The position numbers were made by a program, and so were the translations under genes. A stretch of 64,000 bases of DNA from Aralia elata (Eukaryota > Streptophyta > Magnoliopsida > Apiales > Araliaceae). Where the stretch lies: the NCBI GenBank assembly GCA_034770075.1, contig CM068384.1, positions 102,052,433-102,116,432 on the forward strand, written 5' to 3'. Below the pieces are notes generated by a model, which saw only the letters and a list, made by a program, of their open reading frames with translations, did no database searches and was not told the origin of the DNA. Below, piece after piece: positions 56,231-64,000 of the stretch. Within the stretch, counting starts at the first letter, position 1; each line of letters begins with the position of its first letter.

Positions 56231-56589
56231 CGAGATGTTTTGCTGATGGGGATGCGGACCCATAGCTGAAATGGGTATTCCTGTTTCTGATTATGCATGC
56301 GGGGAATACTACCAGAACAGAAAATTTTATCCTCCGACTTTCCGTAAGCCGCAACGTATAGACAATAGGCCTTTCTATTTGTCAAAGCGGAGGAAAGCGA
56401 CTGAACGATCATAATCCTTCACGTAAACTCCAAATAGCATCAAAGTGACCATAAAAAAGGAGCTTTTTCCCCATTCACTTTTGGAGGGGGACTTCTTTGG
56501 CGATTTTTTGTGTATGCGGAAATCGCTCCGTCGAAATTGGCCTACAACAAGGGAGACTTGAGATGAGAACACAGTTCAAAAAAAAAATA

Positions 56590-57210
56590 CTTAAGTACTA
56601 TTCCATCGCTTCGGTGGTCCGGGAACCTGTTCCAACCTAGCCGACAACTGTTCCACGACGACACTTGCTCAATATACGGACACTATTCACGTCACTACTG
56701 TTTCACCAGCGCGGCAACTGTTTCATGTTTGGCTTACTGATTCACGGACAACTATTGTATCACGCCGGGAATCAGGACTGTTCCATGGTCGACGGTAAGG
56801 GAGACTTGACATGGAGTACACAGTTAAAAAAAAATATTGAAATTCACGTCGGCGGTCGGGACTATTCATGTCCGGTAACTAATTTCCACGGTGGAACTGT
56901 TCAAAAACCGGACACTAAATTTCATGACAGCGACTGTGATCCATGATCGGACACTGTTCACTGATATATGACGTGTTCACGTTCCCAAAATCGGAGACTA
57001 TTCAGTGTCGACGGTCGGGCACTGATTCATGTCGGTAAACTGTTCACGTGGTTGGCACTATTCATTACGGGCAACTGTTCACGACAGCATACTGTTCACG
57101 TCCGACAACTGGTTAAGGCCGAACCTGTGGCACGATCTGCTATTAGTTCCATGACCGGTTTTACTGTTCACACCGGTTAATTGTTTTCACCGCCGGTACA
57201 CTGTTCAGTT
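56590..57210. repeat. Degenerate minisatellite around ACTGTTCACG in the element D 3' region
   Basis: A 16-24 bp unit of the form CGGACACTGTTCACGTC, with variants CGGCAACTGTTTCATG and CGACAACTGTTCCACG, occurs about 25 times. The larger phrase AAGGGAGACTTGAGATGAGA...ACACAGTTCAAAAAAA is present twice (56550 and 56800), so a ~250-bp higher-order repeat is superimposed. Confidence 0.75.
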
Positions 57211-57805
57211 GGGTTCACATGGTTCATGTACGAAAAAATTTAGAAATTTATATGGACTTTTGTGGATGAAGTGTTGGAGTGAAGGAAATGAAATTTCAGA
57301 TAGTTGGATTTATCTTTATACTTACTTGTGTAATTCAACTTGCCAAAAGAAGAAAAAGGTAGAAAAAATGGAAGAAAATGAGAAAAAAAGATATTTAAAG
57401 AGAAAAAATAACAAAAATGAGAGAAAGATCATGTAGAAAGGAAAGAATACATATGGTTACCCACTATTTCTCTCACCCACATTATATCATGTCTAAAAAA
57501 ATAAAATAAAAAAAAAATGTAAGAAAAAAAGAAATATATAAGTACGGCCATATGTACATGATGCCATGACATATAACATATTTAAGAATACTTACATTTT
57601 AAATCTTTGATATGTTCATTTTACAAGAATTTGGAGGGCATAATTGGTTGTGCCCAACCTGCAGGAACCCATTCTGTCGACAACTCTGACACCCGAGGAG
57701 GAGAGTCCGTAATCTCGTTCGGGAAGAGGGACTGATCCAAGACTTGAATTTTTATGCACGATTCCTCACTTTGAAGGCGTAGACCTCACTGTCGCAATGG
57801 GCAAA
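57211..57805. other. Element D 3' end before the LTR
   Basis: A-rich non-coding DNA (57340-57540), then 57640-57805 with GTCGCAATGGGCAAA directly before the LTR, the likely polypurine-type primer for plus-strand synthesis. The same GGGCAAA|TG junction occurs at 59694 and, inverted, at 62327. Confidence 0.6.
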
Positions 57806-58446
57806 TGGTAAGCCCCAAGTAGCAATTATGGATTCTTATATGAGACACTAGAAAAAGGGAACTAATAAATTCAGAAAAGTCGCGAAAAAACAAGACATGA
57901 GATGAGGCCTTACCACCGAGTCCCGAGACAGAAATGACATCATGGAGGTCAACTCATTCTGGGAATCTGGTACGAGAGATTATCGGATTGGTGGCTAGAA
58001 GGACATCGGACCTAAAAAGAAAAAACAAAATAAAAAAAAACAAAGAAACATTAAAAAGATTAAGGCATTTTACTCCCCAAAGCTCAACCTTGAGGGTATT
58101 TTTGAGAAGTTCTCCTGAGGTCACATGCTTGGCACACTACCCAGACATGTGTTTGGGCACATGGAACACTCAACAAGTAAATTCCTATACATACCTCCCC
58201 CATATTACAATAGAAAGGTGGTGGAATTTCTTTGGACTACTCTCTGCAACCGAGACACCCAGAGACACCCGAGAAGGCTCATCCACCCTAAAAGTTCTGT
58301 CACGTGTTTACTGGAGTAATCGTTTACCTGTTCTTCTCCCCTCTCCAAGCTCATCAATCAAATTACGAAGTCCTTCGTGGATTTTTCTCCTCTTCAGTCA
58401 ACACGAAACCCCACCACATTGCAAGGTACGATTTCTTTTGCCAACA
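57806..58446 (+). repeat. Element D 3' LTR
   Basis: 641 bp, pairs with 51770-52308 but has many small insertions (for example an A-rich stretch at 58020-58060). TATA-like CTATACATACCTCCCCC near 58190. Ends TTTTGCCAACA before the TSD. Confidence 0.88.
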
Positions 58447-58451
58447 GTTTG

Positions 58452-58987
58452 TTGGCAACTTGTTTGTTTAAAAATAAAAGGCAAAGCCTTTTCTCGCACT
58501 CCACCAAACTCCTGCCGCCACTACGTTATACCATGTATCATATATATATATATATATATATATATACGAGAGAGAGAGAGAGAGCATATCAAGAGCCTAC
58601 CTCCTTATATGACACACCAAGGTATACTCTCTTTAGCGACGGACCGGGCGAGGGTTTGGTCCTGTCGCCAAAGAATCGGTCCGTCTCAATAGCTTTATAG
58701 CGACGGACAACATACAGCGACTACAAACATAAAGCCCGGACCCAACCTATGGCGACGGACCAAACCGTCGGTCCGGTTCGTCGCTAAAGGGAGTATACTT
58801 TGGTATGTCAAATAAAAAGAATGTTCTTGATTTCCTTCTCTTTTTGTTTCTGCCGACAACCAAGGAAAAAAAGTCTTGCCCATTTTTGTTTTTCCATCAC
58901 ATAGAAAATATAAATAGTTCCCTACATTCACATAAGCAAACAAGAAATACAAATCCTCTAGGAACACAAATACTAGCCGATATACAA
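58452..58987 (-). repeat. Copia B 5' LTR, part 2
   Basis: Continues the LTR after gypsy D. It carries an (AT)n(GA)n microsatellite (58542-58584) and, at about 58605-58810, an imperfect inverted repeat with ends ACCAAGGTATACTCTCTTTA and, in reverse complement, ACCAAAGTATACTCCCTTTA, filled with GCGACGGAC motifs. The end GATATACAACC corresponds to TTCAACA in the other LTR. I place the boundary at about 58987 (plus or minus a few bases). Confidence 0.8.
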
Positions 58988-59080
58988 CCCTAAGCAAAGC
59001 TACTATTTTTTCCTATATAATAGAACCCCCAAAATTGACCACGTGGAAACGTCCAACAAATGCAGCCACTATATGGATAA
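58988..59080. other. Intron-like DUF247-linked sequence, right of the copia B insertion
   Basis: Matches 10898-10985 (TTTTTTCCTATATAATAGAA, ACCACGTG, CAACAAATGCAGCCACTATA) and so continues the sequence interrupted at 37024. It runs into the N gap. Confidence 0.65.
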
Positions 59081-59180
59081 NNNNNNNNNNNNNNNNNNNN
59101 NNNNNNNNNNNNNNNNNNNNNNNNNNNNNNNNNNNNNNNNNNNNNNNNNNNNNNNNNNNNNNNNNNNNNNNNNNNNNNNN
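59081..59180. other. Assembly gap (100 N)
   Basis: Exactly 100 N, the conventional size for a scaffold join of unknown length. The true distance and any missing DUF247 exon cannot be judged. Confidence 0.98.
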
Positions 59181-59693
59181 TTGTGAACCAACGGTATGTA
59201 GTATTCATACCCAAAAGTTAAATTATCTCTTTCGTCAATCTCTCGAATTATAGGGAGCAATTATAGAAGACAGTTATTTAGGAACATGCACATTAAGCAA
59301 ATCATCATTCACAATTTTTTTAAAGTCATTTTGGTTAGGTTTTGTTTCAGGCTCCTAATACCTAACCATGTATTAGTGCAAATTAGTTTCTAGTTTTTAA
59401 AATAAATAAATAAATAAATAAAATAAATAAATATAATAAATTAATTAAGGAAACAAAGATTTTGGCAAGGTTTTTGGAAAGATTTTGATAAAAGATGTCC
59501 AAGATCTTCCTTTGGAGAGCTCCCTTAGAGATTCCCTCTCCTTAAGGATTTTGTGTTTTCCCGAGGCTTGCAAGATCGAATTCAAACGGGGATGGTCCAG
59601 AAATTTGAAAGCATAACTCAGAGGCTTGGAAGTACTTTGCACGATCAATCACTCTAATGGCGTGACTAACGTGCATGGGCAAATGTTGTAGCC
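59181..59693 (+). other. 3' internal fragment of a second family-D gypsy element
   Basis: Non-coding. It contains an (AAAT)n run (59398-59435) and ends GTGCATGGGCAAA, the same pre-LTR purine junction as element D. The 5' part of this element lies in or beyond the gap. Confidence 0.5.
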
Positions 59694-60345
59694 CAAGTTA
59701 AACAAATTACGGTTCACAATGTGACATAATCGAATTGAATGTACAAAATTAGGGTTTGCAATGTGTGACCTAATGAATTGAATGAATAGACACGAGAAAA
59801 ACCAGAAATAAATGTGTGGGACCCGAGAGAAGTCTTTCACGTGTCCCGAGGCAGAAGACTCGTGGAGGCAACATCATCATTTTTGGGAATTGATTGAGGG
59901 GATTGATTGGTGGCTAGGAAAGACGAAGGGGCTGATAATAGGAGGCATATACGTCTGGTGGACCTAAGGGTATTTCTGCAAATTCTCCCCCGAGTGCATA
60001 TGTCTGGCACCATGACACACCTTTCCAGAAAACACCCTATAAATACTCCTTCCATTCCATTGAGGAAGGGACTTTTGGATTCCTCACTTGGCTTGGACCT
60101 TTGAAAAGATTGAAGACTTGGAGATTCTCTCTCAACCCGAAGCACACACTAAGGCTCTCTGGATCCTAATTACTCTTGAAGGCACTTGGATCCTAGGAGT
60201 TCTGTCACGTGTTACTAGGGTAATCGCCTACCTGTTCTTCTCCCCTCTTCAATTCATCAACCAATTCCGTACTTTTCGTGGATTTCTCTCCTCCTCAGCC
60301 AACACGAAACCTAACCCTTAGCAAGGTACGATTTCCTTGCCCACA
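59694..60345 (+). repeat. Family-D gypsy LTR (3' LTR, plus strand)
   Basis: 652 bp, TGTTGTAGCCCAAG to TTGCCCACA. It shares GATTGGTGGCTAGGAAAGAC, CTATAAATACTCCTTCC (TATA, about 60038) and TCACGTGTTACTAGGGTAAT with element D. It is more complete than the D LTRs at the 5' side (two diverged AATTAGGGTTTGCAATGTG-like phrases). Confidence 0.85.
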
Positions 60346-60399
60346 GTTTAGTTAGTACGTCGTTTTAGATATAATAAACGAAAAAGCTTTGTATTCAGA

Positions 60400-60819
60400 A
60401 TTGATTTAATGACTTCAAAACTGTTGTTTCGTTATAGAAGTATTCTTAAATGAAAATGTTTAATTCCGATATATGTTGTTTTTATTTATCTCTTATTATT
60501 TGCTGAGTAATTAAATGCTCACCCTTGCTTGGAAATAAATGTTTTCAGCGAAACCCGAACATATAGAGGGGTCTGACAAAGACAAAGGCAAAGGAAAGTT
60601 GAATGGATAGTTGAAGACTGTAATAGTTAGGTATTTTGTAATAATATTTTATTATCATGTAATGAAGATTTTAAAGGTTTGAGAACCTGAGATTGACAAG
60701 TTAAATACATTGTAATAATTTAGTAATTGTTTTTATGATAATGTTTGTATGTTGAATGAATAACATCGTGTAGCACTGAATACGGGTTTGAAAGTATCCG
60801 GATTTGGAGGCGTCACATG
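60400..60819 (+). mobile_element. Tekay-like LTR remnant (3' end, plus orientation)
   Basis: In reverse complement it begins TGTGACGCCTCCAAATCCGG and contains TTTGCCTTTGTCTTTGTCAG and AGCAAGGGTGAGCATTTAAT, collinear with the first ~330 bases of the 3.4-kb LTRs at 19430 and 28504 but clearly diverged. No primer site or internal region follows, so it is a truncated or solo LTR of a related family. Confidence 0.75.
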
Positions 60820-61549
60820 AATGAGCAATTCATTAGAAGAGTCAAATGGATCATAATGTCTACTATCTTTTCCAAAAAAAAAAATTCTCCAATAAGATTT
60901 TATCAACTGTAACACCAATGATCATGATCATGCCAATCAACAGTTCCTCTTTGCACCCAGACCAAAGAGAACTTTCACCACATATCCTTGTCACATAGGT
61001 TAAAGACATTAAACAATCATATTGTCTTTGCACCTAGGCCAAAGACATTCATAACAACTTAAATTCTGATGATTAGTATAAATAACAATGATATAAAGAA
61101 TGAACGGAAATAAGAAGAATAATAAGATAAAGAATAAACATTAGATATTTGTAATTTAATTTGTCCATAGTCCAATAATGTCTAAATTGTCAACATGATA
61201 TCCAGAATATCGATTCGAATTCAAGAATAATACAAGGTTCACAATTCAAAATATAACGGTTAAAATTCAACAGGAAGATTTAGGTCAAAAGATATTAGAT
61301 TAAAGCACCAATTATTAAGAAAATTTCTAATCATTTCAAAAAATTTCACCGTTTAATGACAAGGTTGTAGAAATGAATAATAATTTCTTACCATAAATTT
61401 AGGAGTATGAAAGAAAATGGTGTCACTTACACTAAGTAATTTTTAGAGAGTAGAAGAAGGAAGGATAAGTAAGAAAGTTATGAAACTCCTTATGCTAAGC
61501 CCCCTATTTATAGTCAAAAACTTAACCAACATCTACCACACATCAATTA
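60820..61549 (-). other. Unclassified stretch, possibly another LTR on the minus strand
   Basis: AT-rich, no coding sequence. TTTGCACCYAGRCCAAAGA occurs twice (60952, 61016). On the minus strand CTATAAATAGGGGGC (about 61499-61513) looks like an LTR promoter. No second LTR is in view. Confidence 0.35.
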
Positions 61550-61645
61550 TTATCTTTAATCTATACCATTCATTAATTATTCACACTTTTTTAATATTAT
61601 CTTTAATCTATATCATTCATCAATTATTCACACCTTTTTAATAAT
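61550..61645. repeat. 48-bp tandem duplication
   Basis: ATTATCTTTAATCTATACCA followed by TTCATYAATTATTCACACYTTTTTAAT occurs twice in tandem with few differences. Confidence 0.8.
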
Positions 61646-62327
61646 TGTGGGTAAAGAAATTACACCTTGCGTAGGGTTAGGGTTTCGTATTGGCTGAAGA
61701 GGAGAGAAATCCACGAAAGAGCACATAATTGATTGATTGATTAAAGAGGGAGAAGAACAGGTAGGCAATTACTCCAATGACACGTGGCAGAACTCCTAGA
61801 ATCCGAAAACCGGGTTAGGGTAGCAGGGATTCCAAGAGCCTTCTTGAGTCTTCGAGTTAGGAGAGAGTTCCAAGTGTAATGAGCTTCCAAGAGTCTAAGT
61901 GTAATGTCTTGAGAGCGATCCCCTTTTCTTAAAATAGAGGGACTATTTATAGAGCTTGCCTGGGAAATAGTCACATGCCAGGCACATGTTTTAAGGAAAA
62001 TTCCATAAATACCCTTTAGTCATGTTTTATAGGGAAAATTCCAGAAATGTCCTTTAATCATTGAAGTAATGCCCAAATTGCCCTGTTCTTCTAGCCACCA
62101 ATCCAATCCCTCAATCAATTCCCAAAATGGGTCGCATCCACGAGTCTTCTGCCTTGGAACACGTGGAGACTTCCCCGGGTCTAGCACATTTATTTTTGTC
62201 CAATCCGTACATTTAATTAGGTCACATGAACCCTAATTTGTACATTTAATTAGGTTTTTTGTAAACCCTAATTTGTACATTTAATTTAATTATGTCATGT
62301 GAAACCTAATATGAACTTGGGCCCACA
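61646..62327 (-). repeat. Family-D gypsy LTR (3' LTR, minus strand)
   Basis: 682 bp. On the minus strand it begins TGTGGGCCCAAGTTC and ends TTTACCCACA. It shares GATTGGTGGCTAGAAGAACA and GTCATTGGAGTAATTGCCTA with element D. TATA-like CTATAAATAGTCCCTC lies near 61945. At 62209-62310 TACATTTAATTAGG-like phrases repeat three times. Upstream on that strand is the GGGGGCAAA purine tract, so the element body extends past 64000. Confidence 0.85.
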
Positions 62328-64000
62328 TTTGCCCCCTGCGCGAGAGTCACGATTCCTTGAGAGACGCTAGTGCAAAATTCTCCAAGTTTTCGAATGATTT
62401 TGTATGACTCCCCTTGTTCAAGTCTTGAACACAAGAGTTCTAGAAGAGGGAACCCCTAGGGGCCAAACCATTAGGGTTAAATCCTGAGGAGGCAAGACCT
62501 AGAAGGGCTCTTCCTTGAACCTCTTGGTAGATCATCTGAAAACTTCCTCATTTTTGTCTAATATTTATTTCCTTATTTTCTGAGAATTAAAACAAGGAAG
62601 ATCATCATATATCACTAAATAAAATCCAATAATCAAATCTTAATTTATTATTTGGAAACAAAATCTTCCTTTATTAGAATTTTATAAAGCAAGATCTTTT
62701 TTCCTTAGGAAAACCAAATATTCAATATATATATATAATATATATACCAATTTCAAAAATTGTCTATTGATAAGAATAAAATATCAGATATCAAATATAT
62801 ATATTTTTTGGAAATCCATTAAAATACCAAATTTAAACAAATTTCGAAAATATATGTGTTTATTTAAAAAATAAACTCAAATAAACTTATCTTTATATTG
62901 CAAAATCTTCCGTAAGAAGAAAATAAAGATTGCTTCCTTTGCTATTGCAAGCTTGCGGTTTGAATATATATATCTCCCAAGTCACTTAGCCTTTTCTTTT
63001 CATCATGCAAAATTTTTTTTGTCTTGGCAATTTTTCTTCCTCATTCAAGTCTGAAGATCACCCAAGAAGTCGTCAAAGCCAACAGTCTTCATCTTGGGAA
63101 AGAGGTAAAAAAAACAATTCATTCCTTCTTCTATTTCTTTCAATTTTTTTCCAGTTTATTTGAGTACTTTTCGGCCGAAACTTCTTCTTGACTTGCTTCT
63201 CCTACGTTTCTTCTCAGGTTATTGTAGCTTTTCTTTGGTCTTTCGAGCCCCGTTACTTGCATTATATCTCGGTAGGGTTCCCTCGGATAATAAAGAAAAA
63301 CACAATATTTATTGACAAAGAAGCATCCGTTCCGAAAAATTAATCTGTGGGGCACCAGAATTTTCAAGGTACACAAAAGAAATCCCCCTAGGGGCCGAAC
63401 CCTATAGGGGAAATTAAGCCTTTTTTTTGGCCCTAGGGTGGCCGAACCCTAGGGGAGCCGAATCCTAGGGGATTTTTTTTTGTCGCGTCCTAGGGTGGCC
63501 GAACCCTAGGGGAGCCGAACCCTAGGGGGCCGAACCCTAGGGAGCGAATCCTAGGAGAAAATGTACCAAAATTTAAACATTGGGAATCGTGATCGCTGTT
63601 TTGACCATAACTTTTGTTCCGTTTAGAGTCTCGGGGCCCATAATATATCAAAACGACCGTATCGACGAGATCTTCACAAGTCATCACCAACGGCCATGAC
63701 ACATAGCAAAATAATCTAAAAAATGGCTCCGAAGGATGCATTTTGGCTGTCCGAAGTTTTGTTGAAAAATTTCAAATTTTGTTTTTCTTTCACAATTGTG
63801 ATTTTGATCCTTCCCTGACTTCATTTCTTCCTATTTTCAGGTATTCTCAAGTGAAAAACTCAAATTCTCCCCTTGCCATGGTAAGCCTACTTCAAGTTTC
63901 CATTATGCCTTACTTGACATCCTTAGTATCCTCATGTGGAGTCTTTCTTACTTGCAAGGCGGCCTCGTCTACCGAATGTTCTGAAGACTTGAAGACTTCC
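62328..64000 (-). mobile_element. 3' internal region of a minus-strand family-D gypsy element (continues outside the window)
   Basis: Non-coding in every frame examined. It starts (minus-strand 3' side) at the purine tract GCAGGGGGCAAA (62328-62339) next to the LTR. Contents include GAACCCCTAGGGGCCAAACC near 62450, AT-rich DNA with (AT)n at 62730-62760 and the CCCTAGGG minisatellite at 63385-63560. Its gag and integrase would lie beyond the window. Confidence 0.6.
63385..63560. repeat. CCGAACCCTAGGGGA minisatellite
   Basis: About eight to ten copies of a 13-16 bp unit (GCCGAACCCTAGGGGA, GCCGAATCCTAGGGGA, GGGCCGAACCCTAGG) with the palindrome CCCTAGGG at the centre of each. Isolated units also occur at 62450 (CCCCTAGGGGCC) and 63385. 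GC-rich islands in AT-rich DNA. Confidence 0.8.

Larger units (their letters stand above)
51770..58446 (+). mobile_element. Ty3/gypsy element D, RT-deleted
   Basis: A 6,677-bp plus-strand element inserted in the copia B 5' LTR, with a perfect TSD GTTTG (51765-51769, 58447-58451). LTRs: 51770-52308 (539 bp) and 57806-58446 (641 bp, with insertions). Both begin TG(G)TAAGCCC and end TTGCCTACA or TTGCCAACA. A primer site TGGCGACTCTGTTGGGGA (52314-52331) follows; similar sites occur in Tat/Ogre-type elements, reported as tRNA-Arg-primed, though I have not verified the tRNA here. Content: broken gag, a short integrase remnant, then ~3.4 kb of repeat-rich non-coding DNA. RT and RNase H are absent, so it is non-autonomous. 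Confidence 0.9.
37025..58987 (-). mobile_element. Old Ty1/copia element B, split by three later insertions
   Basis: Removing the CACTA (37598-46582), TRIM-like (about 49866-50215) and gypsy D (51770-58446) insertions leaves a minus-strand copia element: 3' LTR (37025-37597 plus 46586-46913, about 900 bp), internal region (46914-51452) and 5' LTR (51453-51769 plus 58452 to about 58987, about 850 bp). On the minus strand the LTRs begin TGTTGAATATTGACTC and end ATTTATGCAACA. The primer site TTGTATCAGAGCC (51438-51450) and purine-rich AAGGTGGAGAT (46914-46924) are in the right places. LTR divergence is high and all coding frames are broken. No clean TSD remains. Confidence 0.85.

Noticed and set aside
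63385..63560. Possible interstitial telomeric repeat (AACCCTA...)
   Set aside because: The unit is CCGAACCCTAGGGGA with a CCCTAGGG palindrome and 13-16 bp period, not the 7-bp TTTAGGG/CCCTAAA plant telomere repeat.

Overview
This window is a transposon-dense stretch of plant nuclear DNA, most likely from a eudicot. The evidence is the AT-rich intergenic sequence, plant families of Ty1/copia and Ty3/gypsy LTR retrotransposons, a CACTA (En/Spm) element with plant TNP2 and Ptta-type genes, a PIF/Harbinger transposase gene, hAT, Stowaway and foldback MITEs, and fragments of the plant-only DUF247 family. I cannot name the species. Almost all coding capacity belongs to mobile elements. The only host-like genes are two DUF247 fragments. 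There is one scaffold gap of exactly 100 N at 59081-59180.

Layout, 1-31867. At 1-1753 is the 3' part of a PIF/Harbinger element with its transposase gene and 3' terminal repeat. At 2162-8097 is a young Ty1/copia element (A, minus strand): 250-bp LTRs with two differences, TSD cattt, intact gag, frameshifted pol. At 8103-12363 lie AT-rich DNA, Stowaway-like MITEs and a DUF247 5' exon remnant (11070-11326, minus) with intron-like DNA. At 12364-17005 is a Ty3/gypsy element (C, plus strand) with ~0.9-kb LTRs, gag, and a long open frame holding a catalytically dead reverse-transcriptase fossil. At 18005-18734 is a hAT-type non-autonomous element with a perfect 8-bp TSD. At 19430-31867 is a 12.4-kb Ty3/gypsy chromovirus, Tekay/Del-like (minus strand): 3.4-kb LTRs, TSD gatta, PBS for tRNA-iMet, nearly all pol domains present but cut by stops and frameshifts, plus an extra acidic coiled-coil ORF upstream of gag.

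Layout, 31868-59080. After two tandem foldback MITEs comes the C-terminal exon of a DUF247 gene (35484-36200, minus), with a 94-bp near-perfect hairpin just past its 3' end. The intron-like DNA upstream of that exon resembles the DNA next to the 11-kb DUF247 fragment. It is interrupted by a large nest. An old, decayed Ty1/copia element (B, minus strand, 37025 to about 58987) carries three secondary insertions: an 8,985-bp CACTA element in its 3' LTR (37598-46582, TSD agc), a ~350-bp TRIM-like insertion in its coding region (about 49866-50215), and a Ty3/gypsy element (D, plus strand, 51770-58446, TSD gtttg) in its 5' LTR.

Layout, 59181-64000. Past the gap are the 3' ends of two further family-D gypsy elements in convergent orientation (LTRs 59694-60345 plus and 61646-62327 minus), a Tekay-like LTR remnant, and a GC-rich CCCTAGGG minisatellite.

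How it works together: the window is best read as a stratigraphy of insertions rather than as a cooperating pathway. Element A (LTRs nearly identical) is the youngest dated layer. B is among the oldest. CACTA and D each landed inside B's LTRs and are flanked by clean TSDs, so the order is unambiguous. I see no tRNA, rRNA or CRISPR features and no intact host gene.
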